Source: DASSTJ01 sp035707965 (GTDB lineage Bacteria; Actinomycetota; Actinomycetes; Actinomycetales; Angustibacteraceae). From it: a stretch of DNA of 14,346 nt. Shown piece by piece: positions 1-6,145 of this stretch. The stretch is taken from NCBI GenBank assembly GCA_035707965.1, contig DASSTJ010000181.1, positions 1 through 14,346 on the forward strand, in the 5' to 3' direction. The position numbers and the translations under genes were made by a program. Under the pieces are notes generated by a model. It saw only the letters and a list, made by a program, of their open reading frames with translations. It had not been told where the DNA came from and searched no databases. Numbering within the stretch: position 1 is the first letter of the stretch; each line of letters begins with the position of its first letter.

Positions 1-10
1 GGACGCGCAC

Positions 11-25
11 GTCCGATGATCGGAC
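11..25. promoter_or_regulatory. Short palindrome upstream of hmgA, possible operator
   Basis: A perfect inverted repeat, GTCCGA-TGA-TCGGAC, ends 22 bases before the hmgA start codon. Its size and position would suit a binding site for a dimeric regulator of tyrosine/homogentisate catabolism (IclR- or MarR-type regulators are common for this pathway), but no regulator gene is in view. It could also be the tail of a terminator of an upstream gene outside the window. The function is inference. Confidence 0.3.
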
Positions 26-47
26 GGGCCACACGAAGGGCGGTTTC

Positions 48-1283
48 ATGGCGTACTACCGCAGCGTCGGCCAGGTGCCTCCCAAGCGGCACACGCCGTA
101 CCGCCAGCCCGACGGGAGCCTCTACAGCGAAGAGCTGATGGGCGAGGAGGGCTTCTCCTCGGACTCGTCGCTGCTGTACCACCGCGGCATCCCGTCGGCG
201 ATCTCGGACGCGCGCGACTGGCAGCTGCCCGACAGCGCGACGCAGCCGAACCACCCCCTGCGCCCCTTCCACTTCCGGCTTCACGACCTGTTCACCGACG
301 GTGATGCGGGCGACGGCGCCGTCTCGTGGCGCGGCAACGACGCCGTGCGGGGACGACGGCTCGTCCTGGGCAACGGAGACGTCCGCATCTCCTACGCGGT
401 GAGCGACACCACGTCGCCCTACTACCGCAACGCGATCGGCGACGAGTGCGTCTACGTCGAGTCCGGCAGCGCGGTCGTCGAGACGGTCTTCGGCTCGCTC
501 GAGGCGCGCCAGGGCGACTTCGTGCTGCTGCCCCGCACCACGGTGCACCGGTGGGTGCCTCGCGACGTGGACGACGCCGGCCCCTTGCGCACCTACGCGA
601 TCGAGGCGAACAGCCACATCGCGCCGCCCAAGCGGTACCTGTCCCGCTTCGGGCAGCTCCTGGAGCACAGCCCCTACTGCGAGCGTGACCTGCACGGCCC
701 CACCGAGCCGCTCCTCGCTGAGGGCTCGGACGTCGAGGTGCTGACCAAGCACCGCGGCAACGGCCCGTCCGGCGTCGTCGGCAGCGTCGTCGTCCACACC
801 ACCCACCCGTTCGACGTCGTGGGCTGGGACGGCTGCCTCTACCCGTACACGTTCAACGTCAGCGACTTCGAGCCCATCACCGGTCGCGTGCACCAGCCGC
901 CGCCGGTCCACCAGGTGTTCGAGGGCTTGGGCTTCGTGGTGTGCGCGTTCGTGCCGCGCAAGGTCGACTACCACCCGCTCGCCGTGCCGGTGCCCTACTA
1001 CCACTCGAACGTCGACAGCGACGAGGTCATGTTCTACGTCGACGGCGACTACGAGGCCCGCAAGGGCAGCGGCATCAGCAAGGGGTCCATCTCGCTGCAC
1101 CCCGGGGGCCACAGCCACGGCCCGCAGCCGGGCGCCGTCGAGAACGCTCTCGGCAAGGACTACTTCGACGAGCTCGCCGTGATGGTCGACACCTTCCGGC
1201 CGCTCGAGCTCGGCGAGGCCGCGCGGGCGTCGGACGACGGCAGGTACGCGTGGAGCTGGGCCGGTGGTCGCACGCCGTCCTGA
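48..1283 (+). CDS. hmgA: Homogentisate 1,2-dioxygenase
   Basis: The product (411 aa) is a cytosolic Fe(II) ring-cleavage dioxygenase converting homogentisate to maleylacetoacetate in tyrosine/phenylalanine breakdown. The two-cupin architecture is visible: an N-terminal cupin with DECVYVESGSAVVET and QGDFVLLPRTTVHRW (about residues 132-169), then a C-terminal cupin with the metal-site signature PYYHSNVDSDE (H319, E326) and a later HSHGPQPG (H357), which align with the His-Glu-His iron ligands of the family. At 411 residues it is somewhat shorter than the roughly 430-445 residues of Pseudomonas and human enzymes, as seen in other actinobacteria. The ATG at 48 is preceded by a modest GAAGGG ribosome site. 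Upstream genes lie outside the window, so operon membership is unknown. A hairpin directly follows the stop codon. An alternative reading is a broader HmgA-like cupin protein with another aromatic substrate. Confidence 0.88.
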   Translation: MAYYRSVGQVPPKRHTPYRQPDGSLYSEELMGEEGFSSDSSLLYHRGIPSAISDARDWQLPDSATQPNHPLRPFHFRLHDLFTDGDAGDGAVSWRGNDAVRGRRLVLGNGDVRISYAVSDTTSPYYRNAIGDECVYVESGSAVVETVFGSLEARQGDFVLLPRTTVHRWVPRDVDDAGPLRTYAIEANSHIAPPKRYLSRFGQLLEHSPYCERDLHGPTEPLLAEGSDVEVLTKHRGNGPSGVVGSVVVHTTHPFDVVGWDGCLYPYTFNVSDFEPITGRVHQPPPVHQVFEGLGFVVCAFVPRKVDYHPLAVPVPYYHSNVDSDEVMFYVDGDYEARKGSGISKGSISLHPGGHSHGPQPGAVENALGKDYFDELAVMVDTFRPLELGEAARASDDGRYAWSWAGGRTPS

Positions 1284-1300
1284 CCGGCTCGCGGGTGAGA

Positions 1301-1342
1301 GCCCAGCGGGCGGCACCCCCGGAGGAGTACCGCCCGCTGGGC
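1301..1342. terminator. Strong convergent hairpin after hmgA
   Basis: A perfect 13-bp stem (arm GCCCAGCGGGCGG at 1301-1313, complement at 1330-1342) encloses a 16-base loop. It lies 17 bases after the hmgA stop and 21 bases past the end of the opposing small membrane gene, so it can terminate both transcripts. There is no U-tract, which is common for actinobacterial terminators. Confidence 0.75.
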
Positions 1343-1363
1343 AGCCGACGTCGCGACGTGACG

Positions 1364-1510
1364 CTAGGTGCGCGACCGCGTGGTGAAGCTGAGGATCAGG
1401 CCGACGACGAGCACGGCGATCCCGATCCAGATGAGCAGCTGCCCCACGCCGGCGAAGCCGATGATGGCCAAGATGACGCCGGCGATGATCAACAGCAACC
1501 AAAGAGACAT
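1364..1510 (-). CDS. Small two-helix membrane protein (48 aa)
   Basis: A short reading frame encodes an almost wholly hydrophobic 48-residue peptide. It starts MSLWLLLIIAGVILAIIGFA, continues GVGQLLIWIGIAVLVVGLIL, and ends with a basic tail SFTTRSRT. The two hydrophobic stretches (about residues 3-20 and 24-41) are separated by a Gly-rich turn, giving a helical hairpin in the membrane. The ATG is preceded by a very good ribosome-binding site (GGGAGG, 6-base spacer), and the frame ends just before the convergent hairpin, both of which argue that it is real. Peptides of this type are common in actinobacteria and often annotated as hypothetical membrane proteins. I cannot assign a function. Related small membrane peptides are often stress-induced, but no stress promoter is clear here. 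Confidence 0.75.
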   Translation of the reverse strand: MSLWLLLIIAGVILAIIGFAGVGQLLIWIGIAVLVVGLILSFTTRSRT

Positions 1511-1635
1511 GAGGGTCCTCCCGGATCCACGTGAACCGTCACCCGGAGAGGGTGCGGCCCCTCAGTCCTAGTGGTTCCCGCGGGAGTCCGCACGTCGAAA
1601 CGGCGGCGGCCCCGTCTGGCGGCACCGCGCGTCAC

Positions 1636-1660
1636 CCGCACGAACCACTTCGGCGTGCGG
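1636..1660 (-). terminator. Candidate terminator of the pncBA operon
   Basis: A 7-bp perfect stem (CCGCACG / CGTGCGG) with an 11-base loop lies 57 bases beyond the pncA stop in the direction of transcription. It lacks a U-tract. The rest of the 1511-1717 gap shows no gene or further clear signal apart from a weak CACCC/GGGTG repeat at 1540-1554. Confidence 0.35.
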
Positions 1661-1717
1661 CCTGAGATGCGTTGTGCGACAGTTGATTTGGCGTGCGCCT
1701 CGTGGACTCCTTCGCGG

Positions 1718-2380
1718 TCAGGGACGGACGACCGGCTCCCCGACGAGGCCGATCCCGTTGTCCGCGAGCTGGTGCAAGGCCTTCGCCGTCGTCTCGGGGG
1801 CCACGCCGGCCGTCAGGTCGAGCAGCACCCGTGTCGTGAAGCCCTCCCGCGCGGCGTCCAGGGCCGTGGCCCGCACGCAGTGGTCCGTGGCGATGCCCAC
1901 GACGTCGACCGCCGTGACGCCGCGCTCACGCAGCCACGAGGCCAGGGGGACCCGGGTGTCGTCGTCGCCCTCGGTCGTCCCCTCGAACCCCGAGTAGGCG
2001 GCGGCGTACTCGCCCTTGCGGAACACGGCTTCGATCCGGTCGGACGCTGCCGCCTCGGCCAGCGCGGGGTGCAGCTGCGCGCCGTCGGTGCCGACGCGGC
2101 AGTGAGCCGGCCAGGTCGCGACGAAGTCGGGACTGTCACTGAAGTGCGCGCCCGGGTCGACGTGCCAGTCGGCGGTGGCGACGACGTGCGCGTAGCCCGG
2201 TGCGCCGTTCGCGATGAGGTAGCCGATCGCGGCTGCGACGTCGTTGCCGCCGGTCACGCCGAGCGAGCCGCCTTCGCAGAAGTCCAGCTGCACGTCGACC
2301 ACGATCAGGGCACGTGCCTCGTCGTCGGCGGTCACGGCCTCCTCCGTCGCTCGCGTGCGCTCCTCAGGCTGGTCGCTCAC
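1718..2380 (-). CDS. pncA: Nicotinamidase (pyrazinamidase), isochorismatase fold
   Basis: The product (220 aa) hydrolyses nicotinamide to nicotinate and ammonia in the NAD salvage pathway; in mycobacteria the orthologue also activates pyrazinamide. All hallmark residues are visible. The catalytic triad is D29 (VVDVQLDFCEGGSL), K122 (FRKGEYAAAYSGFEG) and C168 (GIATDHCVR). The metal ligands are D71, H73 and H79 (ATADWHVDPGAHF) plus H93 (WPAHC). The first 23 residues are a polar extension relative to M. tuberculosis PncA. The start is GTG at 2378-2380, overlapping the pncB stop codon (GTGA overlap) and preceded by AGGAGG, so translation is probably coupled to pncB. Substrate production and next-step use are thus encoded in one transcript. 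Confidence 0.95.
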   Translation of the reverse strand: MSDQPEERTRATEEAVTADDEARALIVVDVQLDFCEGGSLGVTGGNDVAAAIGYLIANGAPGYAHVVATADWHVDPGAHFSDSPDFVATWPAHCRVGTDGAQLHPALAEAAASDRIEAVFRKGEYAAAYSGFEGTTEGDDDTRVPLASWLRERGVTAVDVVGIATDHCVRATALDAAREGFTTRVLLDLTAGVAPETTAKALHQLADNGIGLVGEPVVRP

Positions 2381-3771
2381 GGGTCCTCCTGCTCGTAGAC
2401 GGTCGGGATCGCGGGCTCTCCGCGGGACAGCTGGGTAGCGCTCAGGGGCAGCTCAGCCAGGGACGACGTGTGCCGCCGGCGCGCCTCGTCGAGACTCTCG
2501 CGGCCGACGACCTCACCGTCGCGCACCAGGTCCACCAGGAGCGAACGGCCGGAGCCTGGGGGCACCTCCCGCTCGCGAGGGACGTCTCGCGGCACGTGCC
2601 CGATACCGATCACCTCGGCCTGGGCGACGCCGTCTCGCCCTCGCCGCCGCAGCGCCCACTTGCGACCGGCGATGCTCAGCTTGTCCTTGCTGCGCTTCGC
2701 GACCCCGACGAGCTCACCGTCCCGGCCCTCACGCGCCACCAGCTTGTAGACGAGCCCGGCCGTCGGTGCCCCCGAGCCGGTCACGAGGTTGGTGCCCACG
2801 CCGTACCCGTCCACCGGTGCCGCCGCGAGAGCGGCGATCGCGTGCTCGTCCAGGTCGCTCGTCACGATGATGTGCGTGTCGCGGTTGCCCAGCTCGTCGA
2901 GCTGCTGGCGCACCGCGATGGCTTGCGCCAGGAGGTCTCCGGAGTCCAGGCGGACGGCGCCCAGTCCAGGCCCGGCGACCTCGACGCCGACGCGCACCGC
3001 CTCGGCCACGTCGTACGTGTCGACCAGCAGGGTCGTGCCGGCGCCGAGGCTCGCCACCTGCGCGGTGAACGCCTCGCGCTCGTCGTCGTGCAGCAGCGTG
3101 AACGCGTGCGCGCTCGTGCCGCCGGTGGGCACGCCGTACCGACGTCCGGCCTCGAGGTTGCTCGTGCTCGCGAACCCCGCCACGTAGGCGGCTCGTGCGG
3201 CCGCCACGGCGGCCCACTCGTGCGTGCGCCGCGATCCCATCTCGATGCACGGCCGGTCGCCCGCAGCCGAGGTCATGCGACTTGCCGCCGAGGCGATCGC
3301 GGAGTCGTGGTTGAGGATGCTCAGCACGATCGTCTCCAGGACGACCGCCTCGGCGAAGGAACCCTCGACGACGAGCAGCGGCGAGCCCGGGAAGTAGCAC
3401 TCGCCCTCGGCGTAGCCGTGCACGGATCCGGTGAACCGGTAGGTGCTCAGGAAGTCCAGGGTGGCCTCGTCGACGACGCGGCGGTCGGCCAGGTCGTCGA
3501 GGACCGGTGCGTCGAAACGGAACGCCTCCACCGCGTCCAGCAGCCGCCCCGTGCCGCCCACGACGCCGTAGCGACGGCCCTCCGGCAGTCGACGCGCGAA
3601 CACCTCGAAGACGCACCGACGTTGGGCCGCGCCGCTGGCCAGCGCGGCCTGCAGCATCGTCAGCTCGTAGTGGTCGGTCAGCAGCGCCGTGCTCGTCGAG
3701 GGCAAGGCCGCGGACGACGTCGCCGTCCCGCCGTCGACAGCGGAGCGCGGGGCAGCAGCAGCGTCAGGCAC
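2377..3771 (-). CDS. pncB: Nicotinate phosphoribosyltransferase
   Basis: The product (464 aa) couples nicotinate with PRPP to give nicotinate mononucleotide, the entry step of the Preiss-Handler route to NAD. Family motifs seen are LLTDHYELTM (about residues 30-39), FARRLPEGRRYGVVGG (58-73), GSRRTHEWAAV (179-189) and TGGTSAHAF, whose H222 corresponds to the phosphorylated active-site histidine region. The length matches the roughly 440-460 residues of bacterial PncB. It is the first gene of a two-gene operon with pncA, which it overlaps by 4 bases. The GTG start at 3769-3771 has only a poor Shine-Dalgarno, but a TAGGGT hexamer ends 6 bases before it, predicting a leaderless mRNA and supporting this start. 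The first 28 residues are low-complexity (Ala/Ser/Thr-rich), so a slightly later start is possible. Confidence 0.94.
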   Translation of the reverse strand: MPDAAAAPRSAVDGGTATSSAALPSTSTALLTDHYELTMLQAALASGAAQRRCVFEVFARRLPEGRRYGVVGGTGRLLDAVEAFRFDAPVLDDLADRRVVDEATLDFLSTYRFTGSVHGYAEGECYFPGSPLLVVEGSFAEAVVLETIVLSILNHDSAIASAASRMTSAAGDRPCIEMGSRRTHEWAAVAAARAAYVAGFASTSNLEAGRRYGVPTGGTSAHAFTLLHDDEREAFTAQVASLGAGTTLLVDTYDVAEAVRVGVEVAGPGLGAVRLDSGDLLAQAIAVRQQLDELGNRDTHIIVTSDLDEHAIAALAAAPVDGYGVGTNLVTGSGAPTAGLVYKLVAREGRDGELVGVAKRSKDKLSIAGRKWALRRRGRDGVAQAEVIGIGHVPRDVPREREVPPGSGRSLLVDLVRDGEVVGRESLDEARRRHTSSLAELPLSATQLSRGEPAIPTVYEQEDP

Positions 3772-3777
3772 GTCCCG

Positions 3778-3787
3778 ACCCTATTCT
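3778..3787. promoter_or_regulatory. Bidirectional overlapping -10 elements for pncB and clpS
   Basis: The 10-bp sequence ACCCTATTCT contains TATTCT on the + strand (3782-3787, 7 bases before the clpS GTG at 3795) and TAGGGT on the - strand (3783-3778, 6 bases before the pncB GTG at 3771). The two hexamers fit the actinobacterial TANNNT -10 consensus and share the same central TA base pairs. Spacing to both start codons places transcription starts at or next to the first codon base, so both mRNAs would be leaderless. No convincing -35 was seen for either. Confidence 0.65.
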
Positions 3788-3794
3788 GGTGGGC

Positions 3795-4085
3795 GTGTCC
3801 ACGTCGCCGGTCGAGCTCGACGAACCGCGGTCGCAGGAGACCGTGGAGGCCGCCAAGCCGTGGGTGACGCTGGTCTGGAACGACCCGGTCAACCTCATGT
3901 CGTACGTGCGCTACGTCTTCCAGAGCTACTTCGGCTACCCGCGCCCGAAGGCAGAGAAGCTCATGCTCGACGTGCACCACAAGGGACGGGCGGCGGTCTC
4001 GCACGGGACCCGTGAGGAGATGGAGAGGGACGTCGAGGCGCTGCAGGGCTATGGCCTGTGGGCCACGCTGCAGCAGGACGACTGA
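3795..4085 (+). CDS. clpS: ATP-dependent Clp protease adaptor ClpS
   Basis: The product (96 aa) is the N-end-rule adaptor that binds destabilising N-terminal residues and delivers such proteins to ClpA/ClpC for degradation by ClpP in the cytosol. The core is unmistakable: WVTLVWNDPVNLMSYVRYVF with the NDP/N motif that lines the N-degron pocket, followed by KAEKLMLDVHHKGRAAVSHG and a C-terminal LQGYGLWATLQ strand. The first 20 residues are a variable, flexible extension typical of ClpS. The frame is open further upstream, but the GTG at 3795 gives the family length and lies 7 bases after a TATTCT -10 hexamer, so I chose it. The gene is divergent from pncB and followed 46 bases later by the DUF2017 gene, the usual actinobacterial neighbour. 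Confidence 0.95.
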   Translation: MSTSPVELDEPRSQETVEAAKPWVTLVWNDPVNLMSYVRYVFQSYFGYPRPKAEKLMLDVHHKGRAAVSHGTREEMERDVEALQGYGLWATLQQDD

Positions 4086-4101
4086 CCGGGTGCCGACCCG
4101 G
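4086..4101 (+). terminator. Small hairpin directly after clpS
   Basis: CCGGGT and ACCCGG form a 6-bp stem with a 4-base loop starting at the base after the clpS stop codon. With no U-tract and the next gene only 30 bases further on, it may be a partial terminator or a 3'-end stabiliser that lowers DUF2017 expression relative to clpS. It may equally be chance in GC-rich DNA. Confidence 0.3.
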
Positions 4102-4131
4102 GGCGGGGACCAGAGCTAGAGGGGACAGCAC

Positions 4132-4950
4132 GTGGCACGAGGATTCCGGCGCACGCGGCACGGCCTGCGGGCCAAGCTCGACGGCCAGGAGCGGGCGGTC
4201 CTCGCGCACCTGTTCGTCGAGGTGTACGAGCTGCTGGACGACGGCACGCCGGCCGAGACGGACCCGCTGGCCGCCCTCGTCGGCATCGGCACGTCGGTCG
4301 ACCTCCCGGACGACCCTGCCCTGGCGCGGCTGCTGCCCGACGCGCACGCCTTAGACGCCGAGGCGTCGTCGGAGTTCCGCCGCTACACCGAGCAGGGGCT
4401 GCGCGACCGCAAGCGCGCCTGCCTCGAGACCGCGCGGCTCAGCCTGGGCCGCGACGGCGCCCTCACGTTGGACGACGACGAGGGCCAGGCCTGGCTCGTC
4501 GCCCTCACCGACGTCCGACTCGTGCTCGCTGAGCGCATGGGCCTGCGCACCGAGGAGGACCACGAGCGCCTCATGCGCCAGGTGGGCATGCTGCTCGAGG
4601 GTGACCTGGACGAGCTCGAGGCGGACGTCGAGCCGGAGCACGGCGCGGCGCCAGAGCACGACGACGGGCCGGATGGTGGCCGGTCCGGCGTGCCGGGCGC
4701 CGGAGAGCTGCTCGGCCAGGGGGTCGACGAGTCGTTCGGCGTCGACGCCGAGGGCGAGCAGGGTCCCGAGGTGGACGACGTCAGGTCCGGCGCGGCCGCC
4801 GGCTCGGGTGCGACGTCCGACGTCGGCGACGAGGCGGACGACGACCACCTCGACGAGGCCCGGCGCCTGCAGCTCGCCACCATGCTGAGCCTCTACGACT
4901 TCCTCACCTGGCTGCAGGAGACGCTCGTGCAGGCCGTCTGCGAGGACTGA
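4132..4950 (+). CDS. DUF2017 family protein with acidic insertion
   Basis: The 272-residue product has the DUF2017 pattern found directly downstream of clpS in actinobacteria: an N-terminal LDGQERAVLAHLFVEVYELL helix (about 17-36), EFRRYTEQGLRDRK (81-94), a conserved LVALTDVRLVLAERMGL (122-138), and a C-terminal LATMLSLYDFLTWLQETLVQ (248-267). The molecular function is unknown; the neighbourhood suggests a link to Clp proteolysis or a role conserved with it. Usual family length is around 180-200 residues. The excess is an Asp/Glu/Gly-rich, probably disordered stretch at roughly residues 160-240, inserted just before the conserved C-terminal helix. The GTG start has an AGGGGA ribosome site. 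L74 is encoded by TTA (4351-4353), a very rare codon in high-GC actinobacteria. Confidence 0.82.
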   Translation: MARGFRRTRHGLRAKLDGQERAVLAHLFVEVYELLDDGTPAETDPLAALVGIGTSVDLPDDPALARLLPDAHALDAEASSEFRRYTEQGLRDRKRACLETARLSLGRDGALTLDDDEGQAWLVALTDVRLVLAERMGLRTEEDHERLMRQVGMLLEGDLDELEADVEPEHGAAPEHDDGPDGGRSGVPGAGELLGQGVDESFGVDAEGEQGPEVDDVRSGAAAGSGATSDVGDEADDDHLDEARRLQLATMLSLYDFLTWLQETLVQAVCED

Positions 4951-4984
4951 GGCTCCTGGCGCGCCAGTCGGGCAGGAGGCCAAG

Positions 4985-5034
4985 GTCGGTGGTGCAACGG
5001 CTCATCACTGGTGATGAGCCGTTGCACCACTGAC
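4985..5034. repeat. 50-bp palindromic repeat, copy 1
   Basis: A near-perfect palindrome with arm GGTGCAACGGCTCATCAC (4991-5008), a TG centre, and the complementary arm at 5011-5028. The stem extends to 24 bp (4985-5034) with a single G-T pair. It is 47/50 identical to the copy at 6074-6123 and in the same orientation, judged by the asymmetric TG centre. The central 39 bases are identical. It begins 34 bases after the DUF2017 stop and ends 12 bases past the stop of the opposing nuclease-like gene, so it could serve as a bidirectional terminator hairpin. Its exact duplication around one gene suggests a dispersed repeat family. Confidence 0.9.
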
Positions 5035-5046
5035 GTCGTGAGGGGC

Positions 5047-6033
5047 TCAGTCCGACGCGGCGCAGGCCGGTCCGCAGGTGCGCACCGCGCCGGGCCAGCC
5101 GCGCGTGCGCAGCACGCCAGCCACCTGTCGTGCGGTCGCGCACGGCGCCCCCGCCACGGCGCGCCAGTCGTAGCGCAGGACGACGTCGCCGCTGAGGACG
5201 GCTGCGTTGTCCCGCGCCGCGTCGCGCCACCGGTCCTCGCCTGCGTGCCAGCGCAGGCCCTCCAGCTCGACCCTCAACCGGTACGCCCGGTACCGGACGT
5301 CCGCGTACCAGTGTCGGCCCTCGACGGTGACGCGCTCGCCTCGTGACGCGCGGGGGAGGCCGTGCGACCGCTCGACGTCCCGGTGGTACCGGCTCTCCAA
5401 CGGTGAGGCGACGCCGCTCACCACGTCAGCAAGGGCGTCGCGGACCAGCGGGCGGTGCCTGAGCCGCTGGCGCCCGGCGAGGGCCGACTGCAGCCGCGTG
5501 GGCGTCGTCAAGCCGCGCTGGCAGGCGCGAGTGAGCCACCCGACCACGTCGTCGTCGCGCATGCAGAGCTCGACCAGATCGAGCACTGTCTCCTCGACGC
5601 GCGTCTGAGGGAGGGACCGCGCCGGCTGCCGACGGGCGCTCAGGTGACGGCTCGACCGGACGACGAGGCCGGGCTGCGCAGTCACACGATGGCCCCACGG
5701 CACGAGAAGCTCGACCACGTCCGGGTCGGTGTCGACGAGCCGCTGCAGCCTGCCCGCGCTGCGGTGGCTGGCGACAGCACCGGCGCCGGCGTGCAGGAGT
5801 CCCGCCCACAGGCGCCCACGCCAGGTCACCTCGCCGGTGAAGGCGGCGTAGACCCCCGGGTGCAGGCGTCGCCACCGGCCGCGGCGGCAGTGCGTCTCGA
5901 TCTGACCGGTGGTCCAGCCGACGCCGAGCGCCTGCTGCCGACTCACCACGCCGTCCTGCTCGACGACCAGTGCCGCCCACGCCTCCCGTGCCCCCGCAGC
6001 GAGTTCCACGCCGAGAGTGTGGCGGCTGGCCAC
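5047..6033 (-). CDS. AbiEi-like wHTH / DUF559 (Vsr-fold) nuclease-like protein
   Basis: The 328-residue product resembles actinobacterial proteins annotated as type IV toxin-antitoxin AbiEi-family antitoxin domain or DUF559 domain proteins. The N-terminal region (about 15-65) has a winged-helix pattern, LVVEQDGVVSRQQALGVGWT then RRGRWRRLHPGVYAA, as in AbiEi antitoxins. The C-terminus (about 210-290) fits the PD-(D/E)xK/Vsr-like DUF559 domain: E213, then WYADVRY (D245), RVELEG (E256, E258), H263, a DAARDNAAVL helix and VLRYDW. The acidic triad is therefore intact and nuclease activity is plausible but unproven. No AbiEii-like nucleotidyltransferase toxin is adjacent. The GTG start has a weak GAGG site; a later start at codon 9 is possible. 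It is bounded by two matching 50-bp palindromes and sits inside an otherwise conserved core gene block, suggesting an accessory insertion. Confidence 0.75.
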   Translation of the reverse strand: MASRHTLGVELAAGAREAWAALVVEQDGVVSRQQALGVGWTTGQIETHCRRGRWRRLHPGVYAAFTGEVTWRGRLWAGLLHAGAGAVASHRSAGRLQRLVDTDPDVVELLVPWGHRVTAQPGLVVRSSRHLSARRQPARSLPQTRVEETVLDLVELCMRDDDVVGWLTRACQRGLTTPTRLQSALAGRQRLRHRPLVRDALADVVSGVASPLESRYHRDVERSHGLPRASRGERVTVEGRHWYADVRYRAYRLRVELEGLRWHAGEDRWRDAARDNAAVLSGDVVLRYDWRAVAGAPCATARQVAGVLRTRGWPGAVRTCGPACAASD

Positions 6034-6073
6034 GGGTCGCCTCGTCGGCTGTCCACAGGCACGTCTGGCGGGC

Positions 6074-6123
6074 GTCAGCGGTGCAACGGCTCATCACTGG
6101 TGATGAGCCGTTGCACCAGTGAC
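6074..6123. repeat. 50-bp palindromic repeat, copy 2
   Basis: The second copy of the palindrome at 4985-5034, exactly 1089 bp away. The 39-base core (6080-6118) is identical. The 50-bp units differ at three positions (6077, 6079 and 6119). Here the perfect stem is 18 bp, then a 2-base mismatch, then four more pairs. It begins 22 bases past the stop of the MBL-fold gene and 40 bases upstream of the nuclease-like gene start. Transcription leaving murI-MBL would meet it before reaching the nuclease-like gene, so it may insulate that gene. Confidence 0.9.
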
Positions 6124-6145
6124 TGGCACGCGCGGGGGCGGCGGC

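Noticed and set aside
2314..3867. Long + strand open frame opposite pncA/pncB
   Set aside because: It is antisense to two certain enzymes; its Arg/His/Gly/Val-rich translation has no motif and is a GC-rich shadow.
4985..6123. Classical transposon or insertion sequence bounded by terminal inverted repeats
   Set aside because: The end repeats are direct copies of a self-palindrome, the enclosed protein lacks a transposase or integrase motif, and I found no target-site duplication outside the repeats.
4985..6123. CRISPR array
   Set aside because: Only two repeat copies, separated by a whole gene, and no cas genes.
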